Positions 6,803 through 13,225 of a DNA stretch of 17,980 bases are shown piece by piece. Source of the stretch: Clostridium sp. 27_14 (lineage in GTDB: Bacteria; Bacillota; Clostridia; TANB77; CAG-508); contig MNRQ01000032.1 of assembly GCA_001916035.1 (NCBI GenBank), forward strand, positions 1 to 17,980, written 5' to 3'. Within the stretch, counting starts at the first letter, position 1; the number at the start of each line of letters is the position of its first letter. The notes under the pieces are model-generated. The model ran no database searches. It worked only from the letters and a program-made list of their open reading frames with translations, and was not told the DNA's origin. The position numbers and the translations under genes are program-made.

Positions 6803-7543
6803 ATGAGAAACATAAAACTAACAATAGAATATGATGGAAAAGATTTCAATGGATGGCAAAAACAACCTAACAAGCTAAACATACAAGGAAGTATAGAACA
6901 AGCAATAAGTCAAATAACAGGAGAAGAAATAGACTTACAAGCATCAGGAAGAACAGATGCAGGAGTACACGCATTAGGACAAGTAGCAAACTTTAAAACA
7001 AACTCACAAATTCCAATAGAAAAATTTGCCATAGCAATAAACACAAAATTAAAAAGAAGTATCAGAATAATAAAAGCAGAAGAAGTAGACGAAAAATTTC
7101 ACAGTAGACTATCATGTAAAAGAAAAACTTATAGATACATAATAAACAACTCAGAACAAGGAACTGCAATATACAGAAACTTAGAAACAAACATACCAAA
7201 CCATTTAGACGAAGAAAAAATGAATGAAGCAGTCAAATACTTTATAGGAGAACATGATTTCAAAGCATTTAAAGCAAGTGGAACAAGTAGCAAAAGTAGT
7301 GTAAGAACAATATATGAAGCAAAAGTCTATAGAAATGCAGAAAAAATATATATAGAACTAACAGGTAATGGATTTTTATACAATATGGTACGAATTATAG
7401 CAGGAACATTGGTAGAAGTAGGATTAGGAAAAATAGAACCAACAGAAATTCCAAAAATAATAGAATCAAAAAATAGAGAAAAAGCAGGAAAAACATTACA
7501 ACCACAAGGACTATACTTAGTAAAAGTTGAATACGAAAACTAA
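6803..7543 (+). CDS. truA: tRNA pseudouridine(38-40) synthase TruA
   Basis: TruA converts uridines 38, 39 and 40 in the anticodon arm of many tRNAs to pseudouridine. The 246-residue protein has the N-terminal YDGKDFNGWQKQP, the catalytic Asp at residue 52 in ASGRTDAGVHALGQV, the conserved Tyr region CKRKTYRYII, the insert FIGEHDFKAFKASG, and the C-terminal GFLYNMVRIIAGTLVEVG. All are standard for TruA, and the length is typical. A GGAGAG ribosome site (6791-6796) lies 6 nt before the ATG. In many Firmicutes truA sits in a ribosomal-protein and ecfT cluster, but here it stands between cdaA and an unrelated membrane gene. No odd residues were seen. Confidence 0.96.
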   Translation: MRNIKLTIEYDGKDFNGWQKQPNKLNIQGSIEQAISQITGEEIDLQASGRTDAGVHALGQVANFKTNSQIPIEKFAIAINTKLKRSIRIIKAEEVDEKFHSRLSCKRKTYRYIINNSEQGTAIYRNLETNIPNHLDEEKMNEAVKYFIGEHDFKAFKASGTSSKSSVRTIYEAKVYRNAEKIYIELTGNGFLYNMVRIIAGTLVEVGLGKIEPTEIPKIIESKNREKAGKTLQPQGLYLVKVEYEN

Positions 7544-7629
7544 AAAACAAAAAACAAAAAATAAGTAATGTGCAGTAATATTTTTATATATTATAAAGAT
7601 ATTTCAGAACTTTCTTAAGATATTAAAAC

Positions 7630-7718
7630 AAATAGTAATTATTTTCACAAAAAAGCCATAAGTTACATAATATATAAAAAGAAAAGGAGAAATGGTTTCA
7701 AAAAAATAATTACTATTT
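7630..7718 (+). promoter_or_regulatory. Long-range 16-bp inverted repeat in the leader of the Cys/Asn-rich membrane gene
   Basis: AAATAGTAATTATTTT (7630-7645) and AAAATAATTACTATTT (7703-7718) are perfect inverted copies enclosing 57 nt, followed by a short T-run. Inside the loop, AAGGAG (7684-7689) sits 2 nt before an ATG with only five codons. The structure could be an attenuator or a stabilising 5' hairpin. Apart from this, the 207-bp intergenic region shows nothing recognisable. Confidence 0.45.
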
Positions 7719-7759
7719 TTTAACCTATCCAAGCCTTAAAAGAAAGGAATGTGATTAAA

Positions 7760-8269
7760 TTGAACACACTACTTATTTATTTTGCACTTCCTATAGCAGT
7801 TATAATATTTTCAATAGTATTGCAAAAAGTATTCAGATGTCCAATAATAGTAGCAAGTATTATATTTGCAATATTTTTAGTAGTTGCATTTCTAGTAGAC
7901 GTAGCCAACTTTTTAGTAGCAACAATAGCATATACGATATTATCATTTATAACAGCATATCTTACAATGCTAATATGCAGAATATTAAATACCTTAGAAA
8001 ACAATAATAATGGAAGTAATAACAATTGCAATAATAGTTGCAATAATAGTTGCAATAATAGTTGCAATAATAGTTGTTGCAACAGAATAAACAGCACAGC
8101 AGTAAATAACAACGAAACACAACTAACAAGTGGAACAATACAAATAGGAACAAACGGAACAAGTTGTACATGTAATGAAAACAACACAATATCTGTAGTA
8201 GCAAATGTAACGCCAAATTCAAATAATAACGGAAGAACAGGAAGATTTTCAGGATGTTATAGAAGATAA
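7760..8269 (+). CDS. Membrane protein with C-terminal Cys/Asn repeat tail
   Basis: The protein begins with two or three hydrophobic helices (LLIYFALPIAVIIFSIVLQK, then PIIVASIIFAIFLVVAFL and FLVATIAYTILSFITAYL). After about residue 80 it switches to an Asn-, Ser- and Cys-rich tail with four perfect CNNS repeats, then CCNR, CTCNENN and a final CYRR. The N-terminal half looks like the small DUF2651 (YbeC-like) family, a tentative resemblance. I prefer a TTG start at 7760 because AAAGGA (7743-7748) is 11 nt away; a GTG at 7751 is only 2 nt from it. The tail could bind metal or form disulfides outside the membrane. The next gene is a putative metal exporter with its own Cys/His loop, but a terminator lies between. 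No known function. Confidence 0.6.
   Translation: MNTLLIYFALPIAVIIFSIVLQKVFRCPIIVASIIFAIFLVVAFLVDVANFLVATIAYTILSFITAYLTMLICRILNTLENNNNGSNNNCNNSCNNSCNNSCNNSCCNRINSTAVNNNETQLTSGTIQIGTNGTSCTCNENNTISVVANVTPNSNNNGRTGRFSGCYRR
8027..8074 (+). repeat. Four perfect tandem 12-bp repeats encoding CNNS
   Basis: TGCAATAATAGT occurs four times head to tail, in frame, inside the tail of the membrane gene. Copy number changes would alter tail length by four residues without a frameshift. The repeats have no spacers, so this is not CRISPR. Confidence 0.9.
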
Positions 8270-8331
8270 TAATCAGGAGCTCTAAAAATATTCAAATTAC
8301 AAATGCTATAGCAGGTAATCTTGCAAAAAGC

Positions 8332-8368
8332 ACTCTTTTATGTTATTATACATAAAGGGGTATTTTTT
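8332..8368 (+). terminator. Rho-independent terminator or attenuator before the metal exporter
   Basis: Bases 8332-8343 pair with 8350-8361 in a 12-bp stem (two G-U pairs) with a 6-nt loop, followed by ATTTTTTG. It lies 63 nt after the Cys/Asn gene stop and 92 nt before the exporter start. It may end the first gene or attenuate the second. Confidence 0.65.
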
Positions 8369-8416
8369 GTATATTATTAAAGCTATACAACCTTTTTTAA
8401 TATATAAAACTATAAT
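8367..8416 (+). promoter_or_regulatory. Possible operator and -10 box upstream of the metal exporter
   Basis: TTGTATA (8367-8373) and TATACAA (8384-8390) are perfect inverted arms 10 nt apart, the size of a dimeric repressor site. A TATAAT follows at 8411-8416, 44 nt before the exporter start, without a good -35 box. The regulatory role is inferred from position only. Confidence 0.35.
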
Positions 8417-8459
8417 ACGAAGAACTAAAAAATTATAAACCATCAGAAAGGAGCAAAAA

Positions 8460-9347
8460 ATGATAGAAATAATAAAAGATACATTAATAGATAACATAAA
8501 ACTGCTACCATTTTTATTTATAACATATATATTAATGGAATACATAGAACATAAAATGGGAAAAAAATCAAAAGAAATAATAAAAAAATCAGACAAATAT
8601 GGACCATTATTTGGAAGCATATTAGGCATATTTCCACAATGTGGATTTTCGGTATCAGCAACAAACTTATATGCAGCAAGAGTAATAACACTAGGAACAC
8701 TAATATCTGTATATTTATCAACATCAGATGAAATGCTACCAATATTTATTTCTGAATCAGTTTCACCAATCATAATTCTAAAAATATTAGGAACAAAATT
8801 AATAATAGGAATAATAGCAGGATTTATAATAGATTTAGTAATAAGACTAATAAAAAGAAAACAAACAAATCCAACAGGTGAAGACAAAGAAATAAATCAA
8901 GAAGACGAAATAAAAGACTTATGTGAAGAAGAACACTGCCACTGCAACGAATCAGGAATAATAAAATCAGCATTAAAACATACAATAAACATATTCTTTT
9001 TTATAATATTAGTAACATTCATAATAAACATAGTAGTACATTTTATAGGAGAAGAAAACATATCAAAAATATTAATGAACAAGCCAATTATAGGACCAAT
9101 AATATCAGCATTAATAGGGCTAATTCCAAACTGTGCAGCATCTGTTATACTTACAAATATGTATTTACAAAAAGTTATATCATCATCAAGTTTAATAGCA
9201 GGATTATTAACAGGAGCAGGAGTAGGACTAGCAGTTTTATTTAAAACTAATAAGGGTATAAAAAACAATATAAAAATAGTAACTTTATTATATACAATAG
9301 GTGTAATTTCAGGAATAATATTAGAAATTATAGGATTTAAAATTTAA
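8460..9347 (+). CDS. Putative heavy-metal exporter (ArsP_2-like multi-pass permease)
   Basis: The 295-residue polytopic protein has two similar halves. The first has GSILGIFPQCGFSVSATNLY with C61 and then VYLSTSDEMLPIF; the second has ALIGLIPNCAASVILTNMYL with C225. Between them lies a cytoplasmic-type charged loop with LCEEEHCHCNE (C155, H159, C160, H161, C162), a likely metal-binding cluster. This pattern fits the 'putative 10TM heavy-metal exporter' family (PF11449, often labelled arsenic efflux or manganese transporter). I recognise the family by its motifs, not by a search. The metal is unknown. The ribosome site AAAGGAG lies 7 nt before the ATG. The gene is monocistronic in appearance: a terminator-like hairpin and operator-like repeat precede it, and a long terminator follows. 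The Cys-rich membrane gene upstream may share its function. Confidence 0.7.
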   Translation: MIEIIKDTLIDNIKLLPFLFITYILMEYIEHKMGKKSKEIIKKSDKYGPLFGSILGIFPQCGFSVSATNLYAARVITLGTLISVYLSTSDEMLPIFISESVSPIIILKILGTKLIIGIIAGFIIDLVIRLIKRKQTNPTGEDKEINQEDEIKDLCEEEHCHCNESGIIKSALKHTINIFFFIILVTFIINIVVHFIGEENISKILMNKPIIGPIISALIGLIPNCAASVILTNMYLQKVISSSSLIAGLLTGAGVGLAVLFKTNKGIKNNIKIVTLLYTIGVISGIILEIIGFKI

Positions 9348-9357
9348 AATATTATAA

Positions 9358-9459
9358 TGTAAAAGAAACTACCAAAAAAGAAGTGAACCAAGATTATTAA
9401 ACTTTTTTATCTAATAATTTAAGTTCACTTCTTTTTAAGTAGTCTTTTTTACTTTTACA
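9358..9459. terminator. Long bidirectional terminator hairpin
   Basis: AAAAGAAGTGAAC pairs perfectly with GTTCACTTCTTTT in the core. Outer arms TGTAAAAG (9358-9365) and CTTTTACA (9452-9459), and ACTAC/GTAGT, extend it, and an inner AT-rich stem closes it. It lies between the convergent exporter and coupling-ATPase genes and has T-runs on both strands. At ~102 bp it is longer than needed, so a small inverted-repeat element is an alternative. Confidence 0.7.
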
Positions 9460-9480
9460 TATCTAATTTTTTTACATTAA

Positions 9481-11814
9481 TTAATTATTATCATTTTTCT
9501 TACCTTTTTTCAAATTAACAACTATAGCATTCTCATCTTCGAAAATATATTTTGAATCTGTACTATCAATTTGAACAGGATCAAACTCATTTCTATCATC
9601 TAAAAAATCAAGTTTTTTAGGATTAAATTTTTCCTTTTTAGAATCATCATTTGATGTATCAACATCATCTGGAGAATTAGTATATTTTGCAAAATCATAT
9701 TTTTTAATTTTTTGAGGTTCCTTATATTTTGAATCTAAGAATCCCATTTTACCTTGACCTGCAAGAGGTTTGCCACTTTCTGATCTAAGTTTAAATGCAC
9801 AATCCTTTAAACTAAATGACTGTAATTTACCTGCTGAGAAGTTAGCAACAAATTTCCAAGAAACATTACCATGTTTTGAATCATAAGCACCTTTTGCAAA
9901 ATCAATAGTATCAGAAAAGCTCCACTCTCTATGTTGACCCATTTCAGTAGACCACCATTCCAAATCCTCCTTAGTAGCATGACCAGTAAATATTTTATTT
10001 GCACAGTTTGCCAAAATAGTTTGTCTAAAATTATCTTTAGAACCAGGAGCATTTAATTGTGCCAAATTCTGAGCAGAAATAGTTGCACCTACTTTGTATT
10101 TTCTAAACATTGTAAATATTGGTTCTGTAGATTTACTAATAAAATCAGGAAACTCATCAATATACAAGAAGTAAGGAGTTCTAGAACTTTCAGTACCAGG
10201 TCTTCTTAAAACCGCATTTTCAAAAGCAATTAAGAAGAACAATCCCAAAGCCTTATGACTTGTAGCACCTAAATCACCTCTTCTAGTACAAACAAATATC
10301 AATTCACTATTTTTTAAAACATTATCAAAATTTATATTATTATGTCTGTTACAAAGAATAGATTTTAAACCATCTAATCTAAGCAAATTATCTAACTGAG
10401 AAACAGCAGTATATAAAAATTTTTCAGTTAATTCTTTACCAGAACCATTACTATAAAAATTCTTTTTAAAATAAGCTATTTGATTAGCATGTTTTTCTTT
10501 CAAAGTTTCATCATGAGCCATAATTTCACACATTTTTTCAACTAATTCAAAATTTGTAAGCATTTTTAACATATCATTCAAATTAGGAAGAGCACCTTCA
10601 TTCATTCTAGGATACATCTCTTTCAATAAAATTGATACATTTTCTATAGCCTGCAAAATAACATCTTCTCTATATGCTTCTTGAACTTCTGTATGAGTAT
10701 CATTATACATAGCTTTTAAAGCAGAAGAAATAGTAGTAGCAATTATATAAGGATCATCATATACAAAAGGATTTATACCAATAGAATTAATATCTGAAGG
10801 ATCTACTATATGATAAGTAAAACCAAAATTCTCAGCAACATCAATCATATGATTTGAAATATCCTTATCAGGTGACATTACAGTAACACCACAATTCCTA
10901 TAAGTTAATTCAGGTTTATCAGATAATATCATTTTTTTCATATATGATTTATAAACAGTTTCTTTTCCATAAGCAGGAGAAAGCATACTCAAATTAAAAT
11001 TCTTATTTAAAAAATCATTACTATAAGGTTTATTCAAAACAGCAATTTTTGTTTTTAAAGCTGTAAATCCCATTTCTTTAGAAACTTCAGAATAGAAAAA
11101 TTTTCTTTCCAAATCTCTAGCAATAAAAGGTTCAAAAACCATAGAAGTTTTACCACTACCTGAACCGCCACAAACTAAAGTAGATTGAAATCTAGAATTT
11201 TCAGGAAGTGTAGCAGTTTTTCCTGTTTCAGAGTTTTTAAACCAAAACATCTCACAAGTAAAAGGTCCATGACCTTCTTTAGTATCAGATAAGTTAATAC
11301 CTTCATAATCCCAAATAGAACGAGTTTGTTGTGTACTATCATTTACACCCATATATAAGAAATTAAATATTTTATAAGCAATAGTAATAGGAATAAGGAA
11401 TGAAATTGAAGTTAAAGCAGGTCTAAAAAGTTCAGAGAAGTTTGTAACTAAATCCTCATACCCAGGTACAGAAACTAAAAATAACCATACCCCCATATTA
11501 AGCCACTGAGTAAACATAGAAGCAACAATAACAGCCAATAAAATAATATATACATAAAATATTTTAACCTTTTGTGCTTTAGAAGTAGAATATTCAGAAG
11601 GAACAGAAAAAGCATAAGCAAGCATAGGACAAGCTAAAGCTAAACAATATTGAATAGGTCCCCAATAAGAATAAGAAACACCTGTAAAAATAATTAGCAG
11701 AATTTCTGTCATTCTATCTACTACTAAGTAAAGAGAAATCAAAGTAAGAACATAAGTAGCAAAATTATTACGAGTTGTATGTAATTTCTTTAAAAATTTA
11801 TCAATTACTTTCAT
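9481..11814 (-). CDS. VirD4/TraG-type type IV coupling protein (orphan)
   Basis: The 777-residue protein begins with about four transmembrane helices (residues ~20-45, 53-70, 85-112 and 133-155). A cytoplasmic P-loop ATPase follows with Walker A GGSGSGKT (216-223), Walker B YFLYIDEF (D553, E554), the downstream ISAQNLAQL (Q582) and a TraM-recognition-like segment. The last ~90 residues are charged and Asp/Lys-rich. Such ATPases feed relaxosome DNA, or sometimes protein, into type IV secretion channels. No relaxase, VirB4, VirB6 or other conjugation gene is in the window, so the protein is an orphan here. Its flanks are a metal exporter and yaaL-bofA, all apparently chromosomal. It could use a channel encoded elsewhere or be an ICE remnant. 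AAAGGA lies ~10 nt before the ATG. Codons end mostly in T, as in other minus-strand genes here. Confidence 0.9.
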   Translation of the reverse strand: MKVIDKFLKKLHTTRNNFATYVLTLISLYLVVDRMTEILLIIFTGVSYSYWGPIQYCLALACPMLAYAFSVPSEYSTSKAQKVKIFYVYIILLAVIVASMFTQWLNMGVWLFLVSVPGYEDLVTNFSELFRPALTSISFLIPITIAYKIFNFLYMGVNDSTQQTRSIWDYEGINLSDTKEGHGPFTCEMFWFKNSETGKTATLPENSRFQSTLVCGGSGSGKTSMVFEPFIARDLERKFFYSEVSKEMGFTALKTKIAVLNKPYSNDFLNKNFNLSMLSPAYGKETVYKSYMKKMILSDKPELTYRNCGVTVMSPDKDISNHMIDVAENFGFTYHIVDPSDINSIGINPFVYDDPYIIATTISSALKAMYNDTHTEVQEAYREDVILQAIENVSILLKEMYPRMNEGALPNLNDMLKMLTNFELVEKMCEIMAHDETLKEKHANQIAYFKKNFYSNGSGKELTEKFLYTAVSQLDNLLRLDGLKSILCNRHNNINFDNVLKNSELIFVCTRRGDLGATSHKALGLFFLIAFENAVLRRPGTESSRTPYFLYIDEFPDFISKSTEPIFTMFRKYKVGATISAQNLAQLNAPGSKDNFRQTILANCANKIFTGHATKEDLEWWSTEMGQHREWSFSDTIDFAKGAYDSKHGNVSWKFVANFSAGKLQSFSLKDCAFKLRSESGKPLAGQGKMGFLDSKYKEPQKIKKYDFAKYTNSPDDVDTSNDDSKKEKFNPKKLDFLDDRNEFDPVQIDSTDSKYIFEDENAIVVNLKKGKKNDNN

Positions 11815-11878
11815 TAAAATTCAATCCTTTCTCGAATCGCTAAAATATGCACATAAAATGCACAAATATCACATATAT

Positions 11879-11907
11879 ATTATCCTATAAAAAAGGCAAA
11901 AAATCAA
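11879..11907 (-). promoter_or_regulatory. Promoter of the coupling-protein gene
   Basis: On the minus strand a TTGATT -35 (11902-11907), a 17-nt spacer and a GATAAT -10 (11879-11884) lie ~65 nt before the start. Downstream in the leader, TGCACA occurs twice (within 11848-11864) in an AT-rich setting. On the opposite strand a TATAAT at 11940-11945 may be the -10 box for yaaL. Confidence 0.65.
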
Positions 11908-11980
11908 GTGTTTTTTGGAATATTTTTCTGGCTTGTACATATAATAAGATATAGAATTTAAAAGGGAAAGGTATGAAAAA

Positions 11981-12268
11981 ATGCAAGAATTTTATAAAAA
12001 AGAAATGCCAATGATTGAAAAAATTGCAACAGATGAAGAAAGTGAATTAATTCGTAACATAATAAAAACACGCAAAGACCTAGAATTTGCAAACAATAAC
12101 TATGAATTTGCAGACTCAGACTTAATAGACTATTACATTTATGAAATAAAAGCAAATCAAGCAAAACTAAATTATTTAATAAAAATGGCCAAAATAAAAG
12201 GCTTAAGCGTACACTTTATAAAAGAATTAGAATACCGTTTATCCACTGATGAAGAAAATGCAATTTAA
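11981..12268 (+). CDS. yaaL: YaaL family protein (DUF2508)
   Basis: The 95-residue, mostly helical acidic protein contains NNNYEFADSDLIDYYIYEIK and ANQAKLNYLIKMAKIKGL. This is the pattern of the YaaL/DUF2508 family ('A..NFE.....LIDYYIYEI.A.QAKY.YL...AK..G'). Its molecular function is unknown. In Bacillus the gene sits between recR and bofA; here bofA follows by 31 bp, which supports the call. recR is not upstream, where the divergent coupling ATPase lies instead. The start is ATG 11981, 9 nt after AAAGG (11967-11971). Another ATG at 11973 gives only a 13-codon out-of-frame peptide. The gene is probably cotranscribed with bofA. Confidence 0.85.
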   Translation: MQEFYKKEMPMIEKIATDEESELIRNIIKTRKDLEFANNNYEFADSDLIDYYIYEIKANQAKLNYLIKMAKIKGLSVHFIKELEYRLSTDEENAI

Positions 12269-12299
12269 GAAGTCTCAAAAGAGATAGGGGAAGATGTGT

Positions 12300-12566
12300 A
12301 TGAACTTAAATGCAAATATCATTACATATTTAGCATGCATTTGTTTTCTATTTTTATTTGGTAGAATATTTATAGTACCAATAAAAAAGATACTAAAACT
12401 AGCATTAAATTCTATTATTGGGGGATTAGTAATTTTTTTAATAAACATTGTAGGAAGTAGTTTTGGATTCCATATAGGACTAAACTTTTTTACAAGTATA
12501 ATAGTAGGATTTTTAGGGCTACCAGGAGCAATTATACTAATAATTATAAAATTATTAGTAGGATAA
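12300..12566 (+). CDS. bofA: BofA family membrane protein (pro-sigma-K processing inhibitor type)
   Basis: The 88-residue protein has helices near residues 7-25 and 31-55. The C-terminal FFTSIIVGFLGLPGAIILIIIKLL carries the hallmark N-x(n)-G-[FIL]-L-G-[IL]-P-G of BofA (PF07441). In Bacillus, BofA in the forespore outer membrane holds the SpoIVFB protease inactive until sigma-K is needed. The family also occurs in Clostridia whose sporulation is uncertain. The start is set at ATG 12300 rather than 12294 because the GGGG site (12287-12290) is 9 nt from the former and only 3 from the latter; the resulting length matches B. subtilis BofA (87). It follows yaaL by 31 bp and ends before a terminator hairpin. 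It indicates a spore-forming lineage, not proof of sporulation. Confidence 0.88.
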   Translation: MNLNANIITYLACICFLFLFGRIFIVPIKKILKLALNSIIGGLVIFLINIVGSSFGFHIGLNFFTSIIVGFLGLPGAIILIIIKLLVG

Positions 12567-12581
12567 AAAAGAAAAAACAAA

Positions 12582-12614
12582 TTATATAAGAAAATCTATA
12601 CAATTCTTATATAA
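12582..12614 (+). terminator. Hairpin after bofA, probable terminator
   Basis: TTATATAAGAA (12582-12592) pairs with TTCTTATATAA (12604-12614), a perfect 11-bp stem, 15 nt after the bofA stop. The stem is AT-only but for one G-C, and no T-tract follows, so termination would be weak. Confidence 0.45.
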
Positions 12615-12619
12615 AACCA

Positions 12620-12660
12620 AAATGAACGCAATTAGCATTTTTGTGCTTATGCGTTCATTT
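12620..12660. terminator. Perfect 11-bp hairpin, probable bidirectional terminator
   Basis: AAATGAACGCA (12620-12630) pairs with TGCGTTCATTT (12650-12660), with inner AGCA/TGCT arms around a T-rich loop. It could end bofA or glmS transcripts. Confidence 0.55.
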
Positions 12661-12662
12661 GA

Positions 12663-12700
12663 TCTATTATAGGAAAATTCTTCGAAATTCCTATAATAGA
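12663..12700. repeat. Perfect 13-bp hairpin
   Basis: TCTATTATAGGAA (12663-12675) pairs with TTCCTATAATAGA (12688-12700) around a 12-nt loop. It is the third of four consecutive hairpins between bofA and glmS. Confidence 0.6.
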
Positions 12701-12717
12701 AAATATAATAATGCACA

Positions 12718-12740
12718 GAAAATTTATTTCATAAATTTTC
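12718..12740. repeat. Perfect 10-bp hairpin at the edge of the GC-rich segment
   Basis: GAAAATTTAT (12718-12727) and ATAAATTTTC (12731-12740) are perfect inverted arms with a 3-nt loop. GC-rich sequence begins at the next base (GCGCACG), so the hairpin marks a compositional border. From 12741 to the glmS stop there is only an imperfect GAACAAA.../...TTTGTTC pairing that could serve as the glmS terminator. Confidence 0.5.
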
Positions 12741-13225
12741 GCGCACGAACAAAGACGCGGACTTTAAAATGCTCTAAATAGTGCAAATATTATTAATGCC
12801 CGCTTTTGTTCTTATTCAACTGTAACAGACTTAGCCAAATTTCTAGGTTGGTCTACATCCATTCCCTTACATACTGCAATATGATAGGCAAGCAACTGGA
12901 GAGGTACCGTAGTAATTAACGGATCAAGGCACTCGATTGTTTCCGGAAGTTCGATACTGCAATCGGCTATTTTACTGATCACCGTATCGCCCTTGGTTAC
13001 AAATGCAATCACCTTTCCTTTTCGTGCCTTGATTTCCTGAATATTGCTAAGTACTTTCTCATACAGCCCGTTTTGGGTAGCAATGACTACTACCGGCATT
13101 TCGGCATCAATCAGGGCTATCGGTCCGTGCTTCATTTCGGCAGCCGGATAACCTTCGGCGTGAATATACGATATTTCTTTCAATTTCAATGCACCTTCCA
13201 CCAAGAAAAAAACATCTTTTTCTTG
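12741..13225. other. High-GC segment of apparently foreign origin
   Basis: Sample counts by eye are 25/60 G+C at 12841-12900 and 31/60 at 13081-13140, against 15/60 at 13321-13380 in the same gene. In the glmS frame this segment uses CCG, GCC, ATC, ACC and CTG codons that are rare elsewhere in the window. The protein it encodes resembles Bacteroidota GlmS C-termini. The right border is at or next to the inverted repeat 13202-13225; the left border is near 12740. Confidence 0.7.

Noticed and set aside
2782..6824. Many minus-strand ORFs rich in Leu, Phe and Ser opposite the plus-strand genes
   Set aside because: They are reverse-strand shadows of A-rich coding sequence: low complexity, no ribosome sites, no domains, and fully covered by well-identified genes.
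7692..7709. Five-codon leader peptide (MVSKK) inside the 7630-7718 repeat
   Set aside because: The ribosome site is only 2 nt from the ATG, and there is no run of regulatory codons typical of attenuator leader peptides.
8027..8074. CRISPR-like array
   Set aside because: The 12-bp units are contiguous with no spacers and are in frame in a coding sequence, so this is a coding microsatellite.
8270..8459. Manganese (yybP-ykoY) riboswitch upstream of the metal exporter
   Set aside because: AAAGGGG at 8354-8360 is superficially similar to the conserved start, but the other conserved loops are absent and the bases form a terminator stem.
9481..11814. A conjugative element located in this window
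   Set aside because: Only the coupling ATPase is present. There is no relaxase, VirB4-like ATPase, attachment site or integrase near it; the serine recombinase is ~9 kb away with ordinary chromosomal genes between.
11973..12014. Alternative upstream ATG giving a 13-codon basic peptide before yaaL
   Set aside because: It is out of frame with YaaL, lies 1 nt from the ribosome site, and overlaps the yaaL start. ATG 11981 has proper spacing.
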